This document shows, one piece after another, positions 1-8,292 of a stretch of 14,378 bases of DNA (within the stretch, counting starts at the first letter, position 1; the number at the start of each line of letters is the position of its first letter). Source of the stretch: CALCCV01 sp964388665. GTDB lineage: Bacteria > Bdellovibrionota > Bdellovibrionia > Bdellovibrionales > Bdellovibrionaceae. The notes under the pieces are model-generated. The model saw nothing but the letters and a program-made list of their open reading frames with translations, made no database searches and was not told where the DNA came from. The stretch covers positions 1-14,378 of the forward strand of contig CAYMBJ010000089.1 in the NCBI GenBank assembly GCA_964388665.1, in the 5' to 3' direction. Made by a program: the position numbers and the translations under genes.

Positions 1-371
1 GCAGTTTTGCAGAGATCAGCTTTCGCTGTCACAGAATTGAAATGGAGCGCTTACATTTGATCGTGGCTCGCAAGTATTTGAACTTATGCGTCTATGTTTA
101 GTGAGTTTTTTTAAGAACAAATTGTTCACAAGATCTTCGGCCAAGTCCACTCAACAGACTTCTCGATATGAGGCGTTTCTGGTTGGGATATTTTGCATAC
201 GAGTTTTCAGTGGCTTAGGTAATACTCAACAGCGACTCCACAGCATTTTCGTGAAGCTCTTGGATTTAATTTTTATATTCTTATGAGAGTGTTACATTGA
301 ACTCAAGTGAACCATTTCGCCTCTCTTGTACGTACTCTCTCGCGGCGAATTAATGTAAGTTTGGGGGAGAT
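1..371. other. Leading stretch with no supported gene
   Basis: I find no gene here that I can support. A 66-codon plus-strand frame at 86-286 has no ribosome binding site, no recognisable motif and an uncharacteristic composition, so I leave it out. Open reading into the window from the left is closed in all three plus frames by about position 101, so at most the last few codons of an upstream gene could be present. The right end (363-370, GGGGGAGA) is the ribosome binding site of the lipoprotein gene at 372. No convincing sigma-70 promoter was found for that gene. Confidence 0.5.
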
Positions 372-3300
372 ATGAAGAGAAGTAGCATTGGTGGTAATAT
401 TCTAATGAAGGCCATAGGAGTGGGTGCGCTGTGCTCCATCCTATTAATGGCCTGTAGTCCTAATAATTTGGGGTCTCACAAAAGTCAGAGTGGCCAGGAT
501 GTCGACCAGAAATTTCTCGGAAAGACAGTCAGCACGGCAAATTGCTCACAGGCGGCAGTGCAGGCGGCTATTGATGCGGCTGTGGATGGCGATTTAGTAC
601 AGGTGGCCGCAGGCACCTGTACTTGGACCAGTGGGGTTTCCATATCGGGAAAGACCATTCTCTTGCAAGGAGCTGGGCGCACAAATGGAACACTCATACA
701 GCACGGTGCCAATGGCAGTCTTATCAGTATAGATCCCGGCAGCAAAACAGGAAGAGTGGAGGTCTTTGGCTTTCATTTTAAAGGAAATAAAGCTGATTAT
801 TGGCATGGGCAGCACATTAACTTTCAAGGGCCCACGGGGTGGCGCAATTTGCGAATCCACGACAACACCTTTGAGGGCTCAAGTTCGGCGGCCCTGCGCG
901 GATTCTCTGGTACTGAAGGTCTCATTGATAACAATCTTTTTACGGGCAGCGGACACAGCATTCAATTGGATGGTGGCGGCCAGGCCGACTGGTCAGCGCC
1001 GGTGAATTATGGCAGTGCCGGCTTTTTCTTTATCGAGGACAACCAGTTTTTGCCTAGCGATGGCTATGGCGCCACGGGATTTTTTGCTGTGGACATCGCG
1101 AACGGTGGCAAGGTTGTTTTTCGTAACAACACACTTCGCAATTCATTTTTTGAAAATCATGATCGCTGTCGCAGTGGGCTTGCGTCTGCCCGTGCTTCTG
1201 AGGTTTACAACAACACCTTTACTAAGGACTCCAATGGTTGGAAGGCGATTGATCTCTCCAGCGGCGATGGGGTTTTCTATGGAAATAAATTTGATAGCAA
1301 TTGGTCCATCGCGATCGGTGCCTACGATTCTCGAGAGGGCACATGCAATCTGCCAGCAAGCGAAAAAATTGGTGCAATTGAGCCAGTGTATACCTGGAGC
1401 AACGAGAGGCTCAGTGGCGCTAGCGTCAATCAGGTAATCTGCACCAGTTCGGCTTCTGCCTGCGCAGAAATGAAATTTGTCGTGGGAGTAAAGCCAGGCT
1501 ACACAGCTTACACCTATCCGCACCCTCTGCGAAGCGGATCACAACCGCCAGCACCAGCGCCAGCACCAGCACCGGCGCCAGCGCCAGCACCAGCACCAGC
1601 ACCAGCACCAGCACCGGCTCCAGCGCCAGCACCAGCGCCAGCACCAGCACCGGCTCCAGCGCCAGCACCAGCACCGGCTCCAGCGCCAGCGCCAGCACCA
1701 GCGCCAGCACCTGCACCAGCACCTGCACCAGCACCTGCACCAGCACCTGCACCAGCACCAGGCGGAGCGCTTCCTGAAGGTGATGGTCTTGCGGCCAGCT
1801 TTCCAAAAGACAGCGGTATAGCGACTGACTCGCGAGTTCTGTTTGCAGACGACTTCGAAAGCTACAGCAGTGCTTCCAGTTTATGGAACGCCTATAACAA
1901 TGTTTATCAGCTGAGCAACACTCGCATCGCTCAAGAGACTGCAAATGTTTTCAGTGGCTCTAAGGCTCTGGAGCTCACACAACCACAAACGAACTCAGAG
2001 GTTGCCAATGAAATTGTAAAAAATCTTAGTAAGAGTCAGGACACCCTCTTTGTGCGAGTCTATACAAAATTTTCGCAAAACTTCTCCGTAACAGGAGCTG
2101 GCCACAATGGCATTTCAATTTCAAATACCAGCTATCCCGGACCAGGCAATGTGCCAAACGGAAAGGATTTCTTTTTTGTTTCCTTAGAATCCAGTGCGTA
2201 CCGTGGTGAGGCGCAACCCGGGTACAACCATCTTTATGTTTACCATCCTGAACAGGGCGGACCCTGGGGTGATCATTTTTATCCAGACGGAAAGGTCCTT
2301 GTTTCCGCAAGCGGTACACCCATTAACTTTGGTTCGTCATTTCAGCCACGACCCAATACCATTCCAGAAACAAATCGCTGGTACAGCCACGAAGTTATGG
2401 TGAAGGCCAACACTCCGGGGGCGCGAGATGGCCGTCTCGCGGTTTGGATTGACGGTAAGCTCGCAATGGACTTTCCTAACATCCGATTTCGCGATGTGGA
2501 TACTGTAAAAATGAATGTGGTTAAATTGGGCCTCCATGCGCAAAGCAATACCGATGGTAGCGATCGAAAACTCTACGACAATTTGGTCGTGGCCAACGCC
2601 TACATAGGACCTATGGTTCAGGTGGGTTCGCCAACGCCCACCCCTACTCCAACCCCCACGCCGACTCCGAGTCCGTCACCAACACCGGCGCCCTCAAGCG
2701 CAAGTGTGTTTAGCACGGAGATTCCTGCGACACTGAACAATTCTGATGGACAGAGCGTGAATTACGAGCTTGGTATGAAATTCAAGACCTCAGTGGCTGG
2801 ATTTATTCGGGGAATCCGCTTTTACAAATCCTCTTCCGAGTCTGGAGTGCATACTGGACGCATCTGGAGTGGTTCTGGTCAAATGTTGGCGTCAGTGAAT
2901 TTTCAAAATGAAAGTTCGAGCGGATGGCAAGAACAGCTGCTGCCGACTCCTTTGAGCATCGCTGCCAATTCAGTGTATGTTGTGACAGTCAATACGGGCA
3001 ACACCTACTACGTGGCAACCACAAATGCCTTGTCTGCAGATCTCGTAAAAGGTGATATCACCGCAATCGGCGGCGCAAACGGTGTGTTTGGACCCGTTGG
3101 GCAGTTCCCAACCAATTCTTGGAATTCTTCCAATTACTTTCGTGACATTGTGTTTAGTCGCGAGGCTGCACCAGCGCCAGCACCTTCACCAACGCCAACT
3201 CCTACTCCAACGCCAGAACCTCAGCCTGCGAAGTATCCAATGGAATCTGGACAAGCCCTAGCAAGCAGTCAGTGGAAGATTGTCAGCTTTACCAAATCAT

Positions 3301-4013
3301 ACCAGGCTCCAGTGATCATAGTTCCTTCAATGACTACAAATGACAATCGTCCAGCGACAATTAGAGTTCGCAATGTTTCTTCAACTGGTTTTCAGGTTCG
3401 TGTGCAGAATTACGATTACCTTCCTGATGATCATGGTCAAGAGGCGTTGGATTATCTAGTTGTCGAAGCTGGCCGCTACACCTTGCCCAATGGCGATATT
3501 ATGGAGGCGGGACTGTTTGATGCGCAAGGCACATCTTATAAAACTATCAGCTTTGCTGGTCCTTTTTCTAAAACTCCCTTGGTGTTCACGTCAATTGTCA
3601 CTGTCAACGAAGCGGATGCAGTCGTGATTCGAAAGAGAAATATCAGCGCGGTATCCTTTCAGATGAAGCTCCAAGAACAAGAAAGTTCTTCTTCGGATCA
3701 TGCAAGCGAAAAGGTTGCCTACATTGCCATTGAGCCAGGTAAAAACACCGTTGATGGACTGATTCTCGCAGCAGGTGCCAGTGGCGATAAAGTAAGTCAC
3801 CTCAGTACTCCAGTTGGTTTTGGTTTCGACTACGCCGGTGTTCCAAAGGTGCTTGCTGATATGCAAACCACCGACGGTGGCGACACTGCCACGGCCAGGA
3901 TCTCTGGCAAGACCAAAGGCTCTGTGGATCTTTTCATTGATGAGGAGCAATCGAAGGACTCAGAAACCAATCACACAAAAGAAAATGTGGGAATTCTTGC
4001 CATAGGAAAGTGA
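372..4013 (+). CDS. Modular surface lipoprotein: beta-helix, concanavalin-like, DUF4082 and H-type-lectin-like repeats
   Basis: The 1213-residue product starts with a lipoprotein signal peptide (lipobox LMAC, lipidated Cys28). A GGGGGAGA ribosome binding site precedes the ATG; a second in-frame ATG at 405 is possible. Residues about 57-385 resemble a pectate-lyase-like right-handed beta-helix, with Asn-rich turns such as DNTF, DNNLF and RNNTL. A Pro-Ala linker (393-463) leads to a region of about 285 residues (480-750) that looks like a concanavalin/polysaccharide-lyase jelly roll (FADDFESY, VWIDGKLAMDF). A Pro-Thr linker (754-774) precedes a DUF4082 domain (775-932; GIRFYKSSSESGVHTG, FPTNSWNSSNYF). 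A third Pro-rich linker is followed by three H-type-lectin-like repeats (957-1213). The likely role is binding, and possibly cleaving, carbohydrate at the cell surface. Enzyme activity is not demonstrated, and catalytic residues could not be assigned. It ends at an intrinsic terminator and is probably monocistronic. Confidence 0.9.
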   Translation: MKRSSIGGNILMKAIGVGALCSILLMACSPNNLGSHKSQSGQDVDQKFLGKTVSTANCSQAAVQAAIDAAVDGDLVQVAAGTCTWTSGVSISGKTILLQGAGRTNGTLIQHGANGSLISIDPGSKTGRVEVFGFHFKGNKADYWHGQHINFQGPTGWRNLRIHDNTFEGSSSAALRGFSGTEGLIDNNLFTGSGHSIQLDGGGQADWSAPVNYGSAGFFFIEDNQFLPSDGYGATGFFAVDIANGGKVVFRNNTLRNSFFENHDRCRSGLASARASEVYNNTFTKDSNGWKAIDLSSGDGVFYGNKFDSNWSIAIGAYDSREGTCNLPASEKIGAIEPVYTWSNERLSGASVNQVICTSSASACAEMKFVVGVKPGYTAYTYPHPLRSGSQPPAPAPAPAPAPAPAPAPAPAPAPAPAPAPAPAPAPAPAPAPAPAPAPAPAPAPAPAPAPAPAPAPAPAPAPGGALPEGDGLAASFPKDSGIATDSRVLFADDFESYSSASSLWNAYNNVYQLSNTRIAQETANVFSGSKALELTQPQTNSEVANEIVKNLSKSQDTLFVRVYTKFSQNFSVTGAGHNGISISNTSYPGPGNVPNGKDFFFVSLESSAYRGEAQPGYNHLYVYHPEQGGPWGDHFYPDGKVLVSASGTPINFGSSFQPRPNTIPETNRWYSHEVMVKANTPGARDGRLAVWIDGKLAMDFPNIRFRDVDTVKMNVVKLGLHAQSNTDGSDRKLYDNLVVANAYIGPMVQVGSPTPTPTPTPTPTPSPSPTPAPSSASVFSTEIPATLNNSDGQSVNYELGMKFKTSVAGFIRGIRFYKSSSESGVHTGRIWSGSGQMLASVNFQNESSSGWQEQLLPTPLSIAANSVYVVTVNTGNTYYVATTNALSADLVKGDITAIGGANGVFGPVGQFPTNSWNSSNYFRDIVFSREAAPAPAPSPTPTPTPTPEPQPAKYPMESGQALASSQWKIVSFTKSYQAPVIIVPSMTTNDNRPATIRVRNVSSTGFQVRVQNYDYLPDDHGQEALDYLVVEAGRYTLPNGDIMEAGLFDAQGTSYKTISFAGPFSKTPLVFTSIVTVNEADAVVIRKRNISAVSFQMKLQEQESSSSDHASEKVAYIAIEPGKNTVDGLILAAGASGDKVSHLSTPVGFGFDYAGVPKVLADMQTTDGGDTATARISGKTKGSVDLFIDEEQSKDSETNHTKENVGILAIGK
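1548..1760 (+). repeat. Pro-Ala hexanucleotide repeat (71 codons) inside the lipoprotein gene
   Basis: This in-frame tract encodes a Pro followed by 35 Ala-Pro pairs, built mostly from CCA/CCG/CCT with GCA/GCG/GCT. It contains higher-order copies: a 12-base unit CCAGCACCTGCA repeats near 1710-1757, and a longer unit beginning GCACCGGCTCC repeats three times between about 1610 and 1690. The protein segment is a rigid extended linker between the beta-helix and the jelly roll. Slippage by 6-base units would change linker length without breaking the frame. Confidence 0.95.
2631..2693 (+). repeat. Pro-Thr/Pro-Ser linker repeat
   Basis: Twenty-one codons alternate Pro with Thr, Ser or Ala (residues 754-774). 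They separate the concanavalin-like region from the DUF4082 domain of the lipoprotein. Codon choice varies more than in the Pro-Ala tract. Confidence 0.9.
3171..3227 (+). repeat. Mixed Pro-Ala/Pro-Thr linker repeat
   Basis: About nineteen codons (residues 934-952) alternate Pro with Ala, Ser, Thr, Glu or Gln. They separate the DUF4082 domain from the C-terminal triple lectin-like repeat. This is the third proline linker in one protein, and each linker falls exactly at a predicted domain border. Confidence 0.85.
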
Positions 4014-4019
4014 CTGCAG

Positions 4020-4061
4020 AGAGCCCCATTCCCCTCAATTTGGAGGGCTGGGGCTCTTTTT
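4020..4061 (+). terminator. Intrinsic terminator of the modular lipoprotein gene
   Basis: An 8-base outer stem (AGAGCCCC at 4020-4027 with GGGGCTCT at 4050-4057) encloses an inner CCCTC/GAGGG stem. A T run follows immediately. It begins seven bases after the TGA stop, so the lipoprotein gene is probably transcribed separately from the next operon. Confidence 0.9.
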
Positions 4062-4165
4062 GACGTTTTAGAATGGTGCTTTCAATTGAGAATGAGTGGA
4101 GACAGTAAAAATCGCCGACCTCGCTTTGATCAAGGTTGAGAAATTGATTCGTAATGAGAATGTCG

Positions 4166-4188
4166 CGAGATCTCGTAGCTTTAAAGCT
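4166..4188. promoter_or_regulatory. Two adjacent perfect palindromes upstream of the DUF1552 operon
   Basis: CGAGATCTCG (4166-4175) and AGCTTTAAAGCT (4177-4188) are each perfect palindromes and lie one base apart. They sit about 130 bases before the start codon at 4315, in an otherwise featureless 250-base gap. Paired palindromes here could be operator sites for the operon. I recognise no specific regulator, and palindromes of this size occur by chance, so this is a tentative call. Confidence 0.25.
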
Positions 4189-4314
4189 CCACTTAGCACC
4201 CACTCAACAGAATCACTTTCAGGGACATGGATAGGTGTGTCTGAGGTCAGTAGGTCTTGGTAATATGAAGATGGATCACGGGATAGAACTGGGTAATGGG
4301 AATTGGGAGGAATT

Positions 4315-5853
4315 ATGCTCAAGAAATCGGTTTCACGACGACATTTTCTTAAGGCAAGTGGCGCGACACTGTTTTTGCCTGTTCTTGAGTCTTTCATTCC
4401 ATCTCGAGCCTTTGCTCAGGCCAATAACCAAAAGAGCTTTGTGGGTATCGCTGCTTTCAATGGACTCTTTAGAATGTCTGGGCCGAATTCAATCATGATG
4501 CCAACGACCAATCCTACCAGTGATCAAATCCCTGGGTTTTCTTCATCGATGGCTCGCCATAAAATACATTACAAGAGTCTCACCGAACTACAGTCCGCCA
4601 ATGGAAAGATCTCTGAGCTAATTGACTCTCGCTTCAATCCATATCTGAGCAAAATGCTGATGTTGCAAGGCTTTGACTATCCGTCCCTGGGCTGGCGACA
4701 TCACCATGGTCACTTTGGCAATATGGCGGATTCGTTTTCGGGGCCAAATGGAATGCCTGCCATGGCGAGTATTGAACAGGTGATGGCATATTCGGTCCAT
4801 TCTGCCAACCGAACTGGATTTTACAAGGACGCAAGTCTTGTTGGGCAAGCCATTCCTTACAATGCCAACAGTGCTGAAACCGGAAACTACGGTGCTTCAC
4901 ATTATTGGGCCAACCCCAATGATAAGTTGAATAGTTCAATCAAATATTCTTATCCCAATAACAATCCGGCAGCACTTTGGGACAAATATTTTAAGGCAGA
5001 CAGTCAAGCCCCTAGCAATGCAAAGGGCACATTGGTGGACCGAACTCTGGCTAGCTATCAAGCCCTTCGTGCAAATCCGCGACTGAGTGCGGCCGATAAG
5101 GTCCGTCTTGATATTCACACCAACATGCTACATGAAACTCAGAAGCGCGTGATGAAAGTTGGGCAAATGTGCAACAGTCTCAAACCGGCGACCAACTTAT
5201 CTGATCGCAAGCTCATTTTGCGCACGCTCAACGATGTGATCGTGTCGCTCATTGCTTGTGGACGCTGTCACTCTTTTTTAGGTTGGGCCAACTCAATCAT
5301 CTCCTCAAATGCCGAAGCTTGGCACACTTGGTCGCATGAGGGGTATGATGGTGAAACCGATAAAATCGCCAATGCTAGCTCATACGACAATGTCGTTGCG
5401 CAAAACAAAGCAGTTATCGACGATATGTTTTTGGACTTGATTGCGAAGCTAGATAGCGCCGGGCAACTGGACAACTCCCTTGTGGTGTACATTCAAGAGC
5501 ATAGCAATAGAGGACACCAGTCCTTCAATGTTCCGGCAATGATCGCCGGATCCGCTGGTGGAGTTCTTAAAACTGGAATGTACATTGACTACCGTAATCT
5601 CAGTAGCGGTGAGGACAAAGTCTACACTCGTTGTGGCTATCCCATCACGCAGCTTCTTGCCAATGTGCTTCGGGCAGTGGATGTGACTCCACAAGAGTAT
5701 GAAGCACTCAACAAGAACGGCTACACACACACTAAATTTATTGCCAATAGCGGCTACGGGCACACCAAACTCGATGATGGGTTTACGGGGCACTACAATA
5801 GCTCTGCTTGGAACAATCATAATTTGAGCGATTGGCTGCCATTAATCACTTGA
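4315..5853 (+). CDS. Tat-exported HXXSHH-motif (DUF1552) protein
   Basis: The ATG at 4315 is preceded by GGGAGGAA with ideal spacing, giving 512 residues. A TTG twelve bases upstream overlaps this ribosome binding site and is unlikely to be used. The N-terminus is a twin-arginine signal: S7-R8-R9-H10-F11-L12-K13, a hydrophobic stretch, then an AFA-Q cleavage site near residue 34. The body matches DUF1552/HXXSHH (PF07586), for example MLMLQGFDY, the SIEQ-like ASIEQVMAY and the NNPAALWDKYF segment. The signature motif is H337-T-W-S340-H341-E342, so the last His is Glu. A CXXCH motif, C315-G-R-C318-H319, lies about 20 residues upstream. The family is of unknown function and is commonly encoded beside DUF1592-type proteins, as here, 95 bases upstream with no terminator between. 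A periplasmic location is inferred. Confidence 0.88.
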   Translation: MLKKSVSRRHFLKASGATLFLPVLESFIPSRAFAQANNQKSFVGIAAFNGLFRMSGPNSIMMPTTNPTSDQIPGFSSSMARHKIHYKSLTELQSANGKISELIDSRFNPYLSKMLMLQGFDYPSLGWRHHHGHFGNMADSFSGPNGMPAMASIEQVMAYSVHSANRTGFYKDASLVGQAIPYNANSAETGNYGASHYWANPNDKLNSSIKYSYPNNNPAALWDKYFKADSQAPSNAKGTLVDRTLASYQALRANPRLSAADKVRLDIHTNMLHETQKRVMKVGQMCNSLKPATNLSDRKLILRTLNDVIVSLIACGRCHSFLGWANSIISSNAEAWHTWSHEGYDGETDKIANASSYDNVVAQNKAVIDDMFLDLIAKLDSAGQLDNSLVVYIQEHSNRGHQSFNVPAMIAGSAGGVLKTGMYIDYRNLSSGEDKVYTRCGYPITQLLANVLRAVDVTPQEYEALNKNGYTHTKFIANSGYGHTKLDDGFTGHYNSSAWNNHNLSDWLPLIT

Positions 5854-5948
5854 TCTCCGGAAATTCTGTTCATCTAAAGGTGAATGGCGGCTGCGGATGG
5901 TGCGCGTTTAGTATAGACCCCAAGGTTATAGGGAAAGGGTAGGCAAAG

Positions 5949-8117
5949 ATGAAGAACTCTAAACTGATGAGACGAAATAGAAACATCGCCGCATTTCTTG
6001 TGATTGGGACTTTGTTAATTGCCCAGGGGCAAGGTTGCAGCCCTTCCGGTTTTACATCTGAATCTTCAGTAGTGAGCCAGGCCACTTCCGGTCCTGCGGA
6101 AGCAAATAGTGCATCTCCAGGGTCTGCAAATAACTCGTCGTCGACAAGTTTCGCCGAGATCTTGCCGATCTTGCAGGCGAAGTGTGTGGGCTGCCACCGT
6201 GTTGGTGGAAGTGCGGCTTTTGCGAATTTTGATTTTATCGAAGAGGCGGATTTTTTTGCAACTCCTTGGTTCAATCCTGGAGATGCGCTCTCTCCGGCAA
6301 TCGTTCGCAGTATTGGTTCGGGTGATGTCACTGCAAAAATGCCCTTGTCTGGAATTCCTTGGAGTGAGGGTGAATTCATAAAATTGAAAAGTTGGATTGT
6401 TTCGGCCAGCACCACCATTGGCAACAACTCAGGCGGCGGTTCGCAGAATGGCAACTTCGATCCAGCCTTTCAGTGCAAATCGAATTCAAAAATTTTGCCA
6501 AGCTCCATTCAGCGTCTTACTCGGGCATCCTTTGAAAACTCCTTGCGCGATTTCCTATCCGCTCTAACTTCAAGTCAGCAGAAAACCATTTTAGCCAAAT
6601 TTTCTTCCGATTTTGACAAGTGGCCACAGGACAACAGCGAATCTTATGTGCGGGCCGATGACAGCCTCACGCAGGGCCATGTGGATGCGGTGGTTGATAC
6701 AGCCTTCGACTTGGCAACAGAGCTTGTTGGCAATGCTGTCTATTTGAATAAAATGATTCAAGACAATGTCTGCGGAAGTTCGGCGACTAAAGCAAGCCTG
6801 CAGGGCGCCTGCCTGCAAAGTTTTGTGAGGTACTATGGGCGAAAGGCCTTTCGTCGGCCTCTGTCGACGGCAGAGGAGAATCAATTCATCAGTCAATTCA
6901 ATGCTCTCACAGGTGACGATAGAATCACGGTATTCTTGGCGAGCTTGATCACTCACCCACGCTTTCTGTATCCTCTTGAAATTGGTGAGGGTGATGGCGC
7001 GCTTCTTTCTGGGCAAGCTGGTGTTGATGCCACATACCAGTTAGGCAAGTATGAGTTGCTTTCCAAACTCACTTTTCTCTATTGGTCGGCTCCTCCTGAC
7101 GATGAATTGTATGCCGGTGTAGGGAATGTAAATTTGAACTTAGAGACCGAATTGAACAAGGTGACTGATTACCTTCTTGGGCATGCCAATGCAAAGACGG
7201 GGATCCGAAGTTTCTACCGTGAATGGTTGAAGTTAGATGCGATCCCGGTCTTTGACAATTCCTCGCCCTCATTCAAGACTCTGGCTTCCGGCGAAGGCAT
7301 TGGCGCCAACAGTGCTCATCGTGATCAGATGATCAATGAAGTTCTTGATATGGCAGAGTTCTATACGCTAGCAACCGCGGGCAGCTATGGTGACCTGCTT
7401 ACAAGTCCCTATTCATTCGCGAGAGGTCAAGAGCTCGCAAAGATCTATGGTGTGCCTGTATGGAATGGCTCAAGCTCCAGTCTGGTGAGTTTTCCAAATG
7501 GTCAGCAGCGTTCAGGCCTGCTCACAAAGGCGGCTTTTTTGGCGGCTTCGAGTGAGTACTCGCGCCCAATCATGAAAGGAAAGCTGATTCGAACGCGACT
7601 CCTTTGTGACGAAATTCCAGCGCCACCGCCAGATTTGGAAATCGTTCCGCTGGTTCAAGACAGTGCGTCTACAACCAGACAAGTGGTCGAGCGTACGACG
7701 GAGGGTCAATCCTGTGTCGCCTGTCATTCGCGTATGAATCCACTGGGTTTTGCAACTGAAAATTTTGATTCACTCGGGCGATTTCGGGCGACTGAGGCCA
7801 AATTCAACACTGGTGGCGCTGTAACAAACCAACTGGCGATTTCAACCTCGATCGCCGCCAACCTCTATCCCGGAGACACGGTGAGCGTGGGCAACGCCGT
7901 GGAGCTTTCACATCACATAGTCGATTCTGGCAAAGGCCAGCAGTGCATGGTTAAACAATTTTTTCGTCACGTGCAACGACGTACCGAAGACCTCTCGGCT
8001 GATGCCTGTTCACTCGAAAGTCTTCGTCTTAAGTTGAGCTCTTCGGGAGGTTCGATATTAGAAATGATGAGAGAGGTTTCAAAACAAGCTTCGTTTCGTC
8101 AGCGTAAAATCAACTGA
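5949..8117 (+). CDS. DUF1592/DUF1588-type CXXCH protein, probable lipoprotein
   Basis: The 722-residue product begins with a basic, then hydrophobic signal ending in a Cys at GQGC (Cys30). This is a non-canonical but plausible lipobox. A Ser/Asn/Ala-rich spacer leads to a cytochrome-like CVGCH (C79, C82, H83). The planctomycete-type order follows: a DUF1587-like segment (about 178-240, RLTRASFENSLRDFL), DUF1595-like (about 285-345, YYGRKAFRRPL), DUF1592 (about 350-480, LASLITHPRFLYPLEIG; FYREWLKLD), DUF1588 (about 515-610, RSGLLTKAAFLAASS; CVACHSRMNPLGFATENFD with C589, C592, H593) and DUF1585 (about 650-720). The two CXXCH sites suggest covalent heme and an electron-transfer role, but no member's function is known to me. 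It is likely co-transcribed with the DUF1552 gene and ends at a strong hairpin terminator. The start at 5949 is favoured; the ATG six codons later is also possible. Confidence 0.9.
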   Translation: MKNSKLMRRNRNIAAFLVIGTLLIAQGQGCSPSGFTSESSVVSQATSGPAEANSASPGSANNSSSTSFAEILPILQAKCVGCHRVGGSAAFANFDFIEEADFFATPWFNPGDALSPAIVRSIGSGDVTAKMPLSGIPWSEGEFIKLKSWIVSASTTIGNNSGGGSQNGNFDPAFQCKSNSKILPSSIQRLTRASFENSLRDFLSALTSSQQKTILAKFSSDFDKWPQDNSESYVRADDSLTQGHVDAVVDTAFDLATELVGNAVYLNKMIQDNVCGSSATKASLQGACLQSFVRYYGRKAFRRPLSTAEENQFISQFNALTGDDRITVFLASLITHPRFLYPLEIGEGDGALLSGQAGVDATYQLGKYELLSKLTFLYWSAPPDDELYAGVGNVNLNLETELNKVTDYLLGHANAKTGIRSFYREWLKLDAIPVFDNSSPSFKTLASGEGIGANSAHRDQMINEVLDMAEFYTLATAGSYGDLLTSPYSFARGQELAKIYGVPVWNGSSSSLVSFPNGQQRSGLLTKAAFLAASSEYSRPIMKGKLIRTRLLCDEIPAPPPDLEIVPLVQDSASTTRQVVERTTEGQSCVACHSRMNPLGFATENFDSLGRFRATEAKFNTGGAVTNQLAISTSIAANLYPGDTVSVGNAVELSHHIVDSGKGQQCMVKQFFRHVQRRTEDLSADACSLESLRLKLSSSGGSILEMMREVSKQASFRQRKIN

Positions 8118-8140
8118 GTCTCTTTTTTTCAATGACGATT

Positions 8141-8203
8141 TTCTAGGGCGTGTCTGCAGTTTGACTTAGTGAGTAAAACTGCAAACACGCCCTAGAATTT
8201 TTT
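8141..8203 (+). terminator. Very long hairpin terminator after the DUF1592 gene
   Basis: Arms at 8141-8162 and 8176-8197 pair over 22 positions with a single mismatch around a 13-base loop, and six T's follow (8198-8203). The stem is two to three times longer than most intrinsic terminators. It may therefore be a palindromic repeat element serving as a terminator. It faces the plus strand; there is no matching T run for minus-strand transcription. Confidence 0.85.
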
Positions 8204-8292
8204 GGTATAGATTCTGCACTCCTATATGTGTAGTCATGAGGCGAGCCCTCAAAACGGAGTGGCTTCGTCTGGACGTTTAAGGAGGCACGACT

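Noticed and set aside
86..286. 66-codon plus-strand frame before the first lipoprotein gene
   Set aside because: No ribosome binding site, no motif, and composition unlike the neighbouring genes.
326..354. TTGTAC and ATTAAT as a promoter for the gene at 372
   Set aside because: Matches are only three and four of six, and the predicted start would fall almost on the ribosome binding site.
1426..1944. 172-codon minus-strand frame rich in Leu, Val and Ala
   Set aside because: It is the antisense reading of the Pro-Ala repeat; its repetitive hydrophobic content is a by-product of that tract.
3590..3950. 119-codon minus-strand frame within the lectin-like repeats
   Set aside because: It is antisense to a well-supported coding region and has no ribosome binding site or motif.
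4303..4314. TTG start twelve bases upstream of the DUF1552 ATG
   Set aside because: It overlaps the GGGAGGAA ribosome binding site of the ATG at 4315, and the Tat signal is complete from that ATG.
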